DNA from: Victivallales bacterium
Lineage (GTDB): Bacteria; Verrucomicrobiota; Lentisphaeria; Oligosphaerales; Oligosphaeraceae
Direction: 5' to 3'
Length of the DNA: 9,097 nucleotides
Assembly (NCBI GenBank): GCA_900771165.1
Contig: CAAGMX010000515.1
Coordinates: 1-9,097, forward strand
The notes below the pieces were generated by a model, which saw only the letters and a program-made list of their open reading frames with translations, made no database searches and was not told where the DNA came from. Below, piece by piece: positions 7,921 through 9,097 of the stretch (within the stretch, counting starts at the first letter, position 1; each line of letters opens with the position of its first letter). The position numbers and the translations under genes were made by a program.

Positions 7921-7937
7921 AAACATATTCTGTAATT
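7921..7937. promoter_or_regulatory. candidate activator site 3
   Basis: AAACATATTCTGTAATT contains ACA-N5-TGT with the same spacing as the palindrome at 7888-7904. Its centre (7928) is 32 bases from that one, close to three helical turns. Symmetry extends only three bases per arm, so the evidence is the shared core and phasing. It would sit about 79 bases upstream of the predicted glnN transcript start. Confidence 0.42.
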
Positions 7938-7980
7938 CGCCCAAGCCGGGGTTCCCTGGGCCATGAGGGATTCTGGGGTT

Positions 7981-7998
7981 TGGCATGCCTCTTGCTTT
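7981..7998 (+). promoter_or_regulatory. sigma-54 promoter (-24/-12) for glnN
   Basis: TGGCATGCCTCTTGCTTT matches TGGCAYG-N4-TTGCW, with GG at 7982-7983 and GC at 7994-7995 separated by the required ten bases. Seventeen of 18 bases are identical to the element facing gltB. Transcription would start near 8007, giving a leader of about 57 bases. This implies nitrogen-responsive, activator-dependent control of glutamine synthetase. Confidence 0.85.
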
Positions 7999-8014
7999 AT
8001 CCCAAGCCGTCATG

Positions 8015-8029
8015 CCGGCGGGATGCCGG
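8015..8029 (+). promoter_or_regulatory. small GC hairpin in the glnN leader
   Basis: CCGGC-GGGAT-GCCGG can form a 5-bp stem with a 5-base loop just after the predicted transcript start. No T run follows, so it is not a terminator. It may protect the 5' end of the mRNA or have no role. Confidence 0.35.
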
Positions 8030-8049
8030 GCGCGACCCAATCCTTCATT

Positions 8050-8054
8050 AGGAG
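8050..8054 (+). promoter_or_regulatory. glnN ribosome binding site
   Basis: AGGAG (continuing GAG to 8056) lies nine bases before the ATG at 8064 and supports that start. Confidence 0.8.
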
Positions 8055-8063
8055 AGACTGACC

Positions 8064-9097
8064 ATGCAAAAGAGATTTGACGCGGTGTGCAAGATTTCGG
8101 ATCGCCGCACAGAAGGGACGGAGCCCCAGGGTTCCAAGGTGTTGGAGTTCTTTGCGGCGGACGTTTTCGACAATGAGAAGATGGCGAAGCATCTTCCCAA
8201 GTCCACCTACAAGAAATTGATGGCGACCCTGAACGGCATGCAGCCTTTGGATCCGGGCATTGCGGACGAAGTGGCCACGGCCATGAAGGAGTGGGCGGTT
8301 TCCCGCGGGGCGACCCATTACACCCATTGGTTCCAGCCTCTCACGGGGGGCACGGCGGAGAAGCACGACTCCTTCCTGGAGTTTTCCCAGGGAAAGGCCA
8401 TTTTCGAGTTTTCCGGCAAGACCCTGACCGTGGGCGAGCCGGACGCCTCCAGCTTCCCCTCCGGCGGTCTGCGCAGCACCTTCGAGGCCCGGGGATACAC
8501 GGCCTGGGATCCCACCAGCCCCGCCTTCATCAAGCGCCATAGCAACGGCGCCACCCTCTGCATCCCCACCATCTTCTGCTCCTACACGGGAGAAGTGCTG
8601 GACAAGAAGACTCCCCTGCTGCGCTCCACCCAGGCCCTGAAGAAGGCGGTGGTGCGTCTCATGAAATGCTTCGGGCAGGAGGAGGAGCCTGTCCGGGTGA
8701 CCTTGGGAGCGGAGCAGGAATATTTCCTGGTGGACAAGAAGTTCTACCTCCAGCGTCCCGATCTGCTGCAGACGGGGCGCACCCTCTACGGCGCTCCCCC
8801 CGCCAAGCATCAGCAGCTGGAAGACCACTACTTTGGCAGCATTCCCTCCCGCATCCTGGCCTTCATGACCGATGTGGAGAACGAGCTGTGGAGCCTGGGC
8901 ATTCCCGCCAAGACCCGCCACAACGAGGTGGCTCCCGCCCAGTTCGAGCTGGCGCCCATCTTCGAGGAGCTGAACCTGGCCGTGGACCACAACATGCTGA
9001 TCATGGAAGTGCTGCGCCAGGTGGCCGACCGCCACGGCCTGGTCTGCCTGCTCCACGAGAAGCCCTTCGCCGGCATCAACGGCAGCGGAAAGCACAA
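8064..9097 (+). CDS. glnN: type III glutamine synthetase, N-terminal half
   Basis: Forms glutamine from glutamate, ammonia and ATP, supplying the substrate for both GOGAT and AsnB next door. Translation gives 344 complete codons and the frame runs off the window; GSIII proteins are usually about 700 residues, so roughly half is visible. The N-terminal GSIII-specific region includes [20 protein letters not shown] (83-102) and [20 protein letters not shown] (124-143), followed by [14 protein letters not shown] (144-157). Further family motifs are [20 protein letters not shown] (166-185), the catalytic glutamates in [10 protein letters not shown] (215-224), [14 protein letters not shown] (285-298) and [14 protein letters not shown] (331-344). 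These rule out GSI and GSII, which lack the long N-terminal block. The start is supported by AGGAG nine bases upstream. The gene is divergent from gltB and has its own sigma-54 promoter. It is incomplete only because of the window edge; no frameshift is seen. Confidence 0.95.
   Translation, partial: MQKRFDAVCKISDRRTEGTEPQGSKVLEFFAADVFDNEKMAKHLPKSTYKKLMATLNGMQPLDPGIADEVATAMKEWAVSRGATHYTHWFQPLTGGTAEKHDSFLEFSQGKAIFEFSGKTLTVGEPDASSFPSGGLRSTFEARGYTAWDPTSPAFIKRHSNGATLCIPTIFCSYTGEVLDKKTPLLRSTQALKKAVVRLMKCFGQEEEPVRVTLGAEQEYFLVDKKFYLQRPDLLQTGRTLYGAPPAKHQQLEDHYFGSIPSRILAFMTDVENELWSLGIPAKTRHNEVAPAQFELAPIFEELNLAVDHNMLIMEVLRQVADRHGLVCLLHEKPFAGINGSGKH

Noticed and set aside
7940..8009. Direct repeat CCCAAGCCG at 7940-7948 and 8001-8009
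   Set aside because: It is only nine GC-rich bases with a 61-base offset and no symmetry, so chance is likely in this composition.
8010..9095. Minus-strand open frame of 361 codons over glnN
   Set aside because: It is antisense to the clear GSIII reading frame on the plus strand and has no recognisable motif.

Overview
The window is a compact nitrogen-assimilation locus from a GC-rich bacterium. Reading leftwards (minus strand) is an operon of gltB (glutamate synthase large subunit), gltD (small subunit) and asnB (glutamine-hydrolysing asparagine synthetase). Reading rightwards is the first 344 codons of a type III glutamine synthetase (glnN), cut off by the window edge. Together they cover ammonia capture into glutamine, transfer of the glutamine amide to 2-oxoglutarate to make glutamate, and transfer to aspartate to make asparagine.

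Layout: 1-119 is the region downstream of asnB, with long homopolymer runs and a likely terminator. asnB is 120-1823, gltD 1881-3236 and gltB 3236-7651. gltB and gltD overlap by one base (TAATG); gltD and asnB are 57 bases apart. Bases 7652-8063 form a divergent control region of about 410 bases, more AT-rich in its middle than the genes. glnN runs from 8064 to the edge.

The control region is the most informative non-coding part. It holds two near-identical, inverted -24/-12 (sigma-54) promoter elements, one firing into gltB and one into glnN; they share 17 of 18 bases. Between them are three ACA-N5-TG(T/A) sites about two and three helical turns apart, one a perfect 6+6 bp palindrome. I read this as a shared enhancer for a sigma-54 activator controlling both transcription units. 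The motif does not resemble the NtrC or NifA consensus, so the activator is unidentified.

Organism: sigma-54 promoters, bacterial-type GOGAT with separate subunits, an E. coli-like AsnB and a GSIII suggest a diderm-type bacterium. GSIII is known from Bacteroidota, cyanobacteria, some Firmicutes and several less-studied phyla. The GC content argues against typical Bacteroides, but I cannot name a phylum from the sequence alone. All genes appear intact apart from the window-edge truncation of glnN. I see no mobile elements, CRISPR arrays, tRNAs or rRNAs, and no radically new system; the novelty is in the regulatory architecture.
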